Below are positions 63,874 to 64,000 of a stretch of 64,000 nucleotides of DNA, in pieces; positions within the stretch are counted from its first letter, which is position 1; each line of letters begins with the position of its first letter. The notes under the pieces were generated by a model. It searched no databases and had not been told where the DNA came from. It worked only from the letters and a program-made list of their open reading frames with translations. The DNA lies in assembly GCA_963778525.1 (NCBI GenBank), contig CAVZUJ010000007.1, forward strand, positions 78,062-142,061, read 5' to 3'. The translations under genes and the position numbers were made by a program. The stretch is from Schlegelella_A sp963778525 (GTDB lineage Bacteria; Pseudomonadota; Gammaproteobacteria; Burkholderiales; Burkholderiaceae_C).

Positions 63874-64000
63874 TCAGCCCGTCAGGTCGAGCACCACCAC
63901 CTGGTTGTCGGCAAGAGGCCAGGTGCGGCCGACGATGCGCTCGCCATTGAATTCGCCGACGATGGCGCGGCTGGCAGGGTCGCCGACTTTCAGGCGAGCC
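63874..64000 (-). CDS. Unknown protein, C-terminal 41 residues
   Basis: The 3' end of a gene that starts right of the window. The visible part reads ARLKVGDPASRAIVGEF and ends NQVVVLDLTG before a TGA at 63874-63876. I do not recognise the family. It is four bases before the pseudouridine synthase GTG and clearly in the same transcript. Confidence 0.6.
   Translation of the reverse strand, partial: ARLKVGDPASRAIVGEFNGERIVGRTWPLADNQVVVLDLTG

Overview
The window looks like chromosomal DNA of a GC-rich betaproteobacterium, most likely Burkholderiales (Comamonadaceae, Rubrivivax or Leptothrix type). This is inferred from base composition, several Bug/TctC-type binding proteins, an AlkK-like acyl-CoA ligase, the ribF-ileS-lspA order, the imuA-imuB pair behind a LexA box, and GC-rich extragenic palindromes. 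No plasmid, phage, CRISPR or insertion-sequence genes were seen.

Layout. 1-6.2 kb: end of a histidine-degradation deiminase (hutF), an unknown coiled-coil protein with an apolar centre, an intradiol dioxygenase, two periplasmic binding proteins and a Na+/H+ antiporter-like protein. 6.2-13 kb (minus): RND permease, YCF48-like repeat protein, DUF1329 and DUF1302 proteins, a recurrent envelope gene set. 13-25 kb: a UspA-hemerythrin fusion, a large MalT/LuxR-type regulator, then a co-directional catabolic run (TauD-like dioxygenase, beta-keto acid cleavage enzyme, hydrolase, quinone reductase, MFS carrier, acyl-CoA ligase) and a Bug protein. 25-32.6 kb: a winged-helix/cyclase/TPR signalling protein, a decayed PQQ sugar dehydrogenase beside tRNA-Ala(CGC), and a peroxide/iron group (rubrerythrin, Hdr/GlpC-like Fe-S protein, DUF3501, AhpC, AhpD), then RarD. 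32.6-38.9 kb: a second AlkK-like ligase, a DUF3617 protein, a MarR-GNAT fusion and LexA-controlled imuAB. 39-43 kb (minus): HtrA-type protease, MoxR, DUF58 and VWA proteins. 43-54 kb: TatD, a spermidine-synthase-like protein, a GspE-type ATPase, TctB/TctA, a gamma-glutamyltransferase, and a three-subunit FAD dehydrogenase/cytochrome c complex. 54-64 kb: an EamA carrier, an atypical SDR, a nested inverted-repeat block, a DUF2007 protein, quinone reductase and GST, then the housekeeping run rsuA-like, ribF, ileS, lspA on the minus strand.

Ten genes carry apparent frameshifts, fifteen in all, and every one is a single extra base. They include the essential ileS, which has four. Residual insertion-type sequencing error is the likeliest cause, so these genes are annotated as one CDS each with the break points given. 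The PQQ dehydrogenase remnant differs: it lacks its N-terminus, and its breaks mostly look like missing bases, so it is called a true pseudogene.

Functionally, the strongest themes are uptake and degradation of hydrophobic or aromatic carboxylic acids (two AlkK-like ligases, the DUF1302/DUF1329/RND set, BKACE, dioxygenases, many binding proteins) and defence against peroxide and DNA damage.
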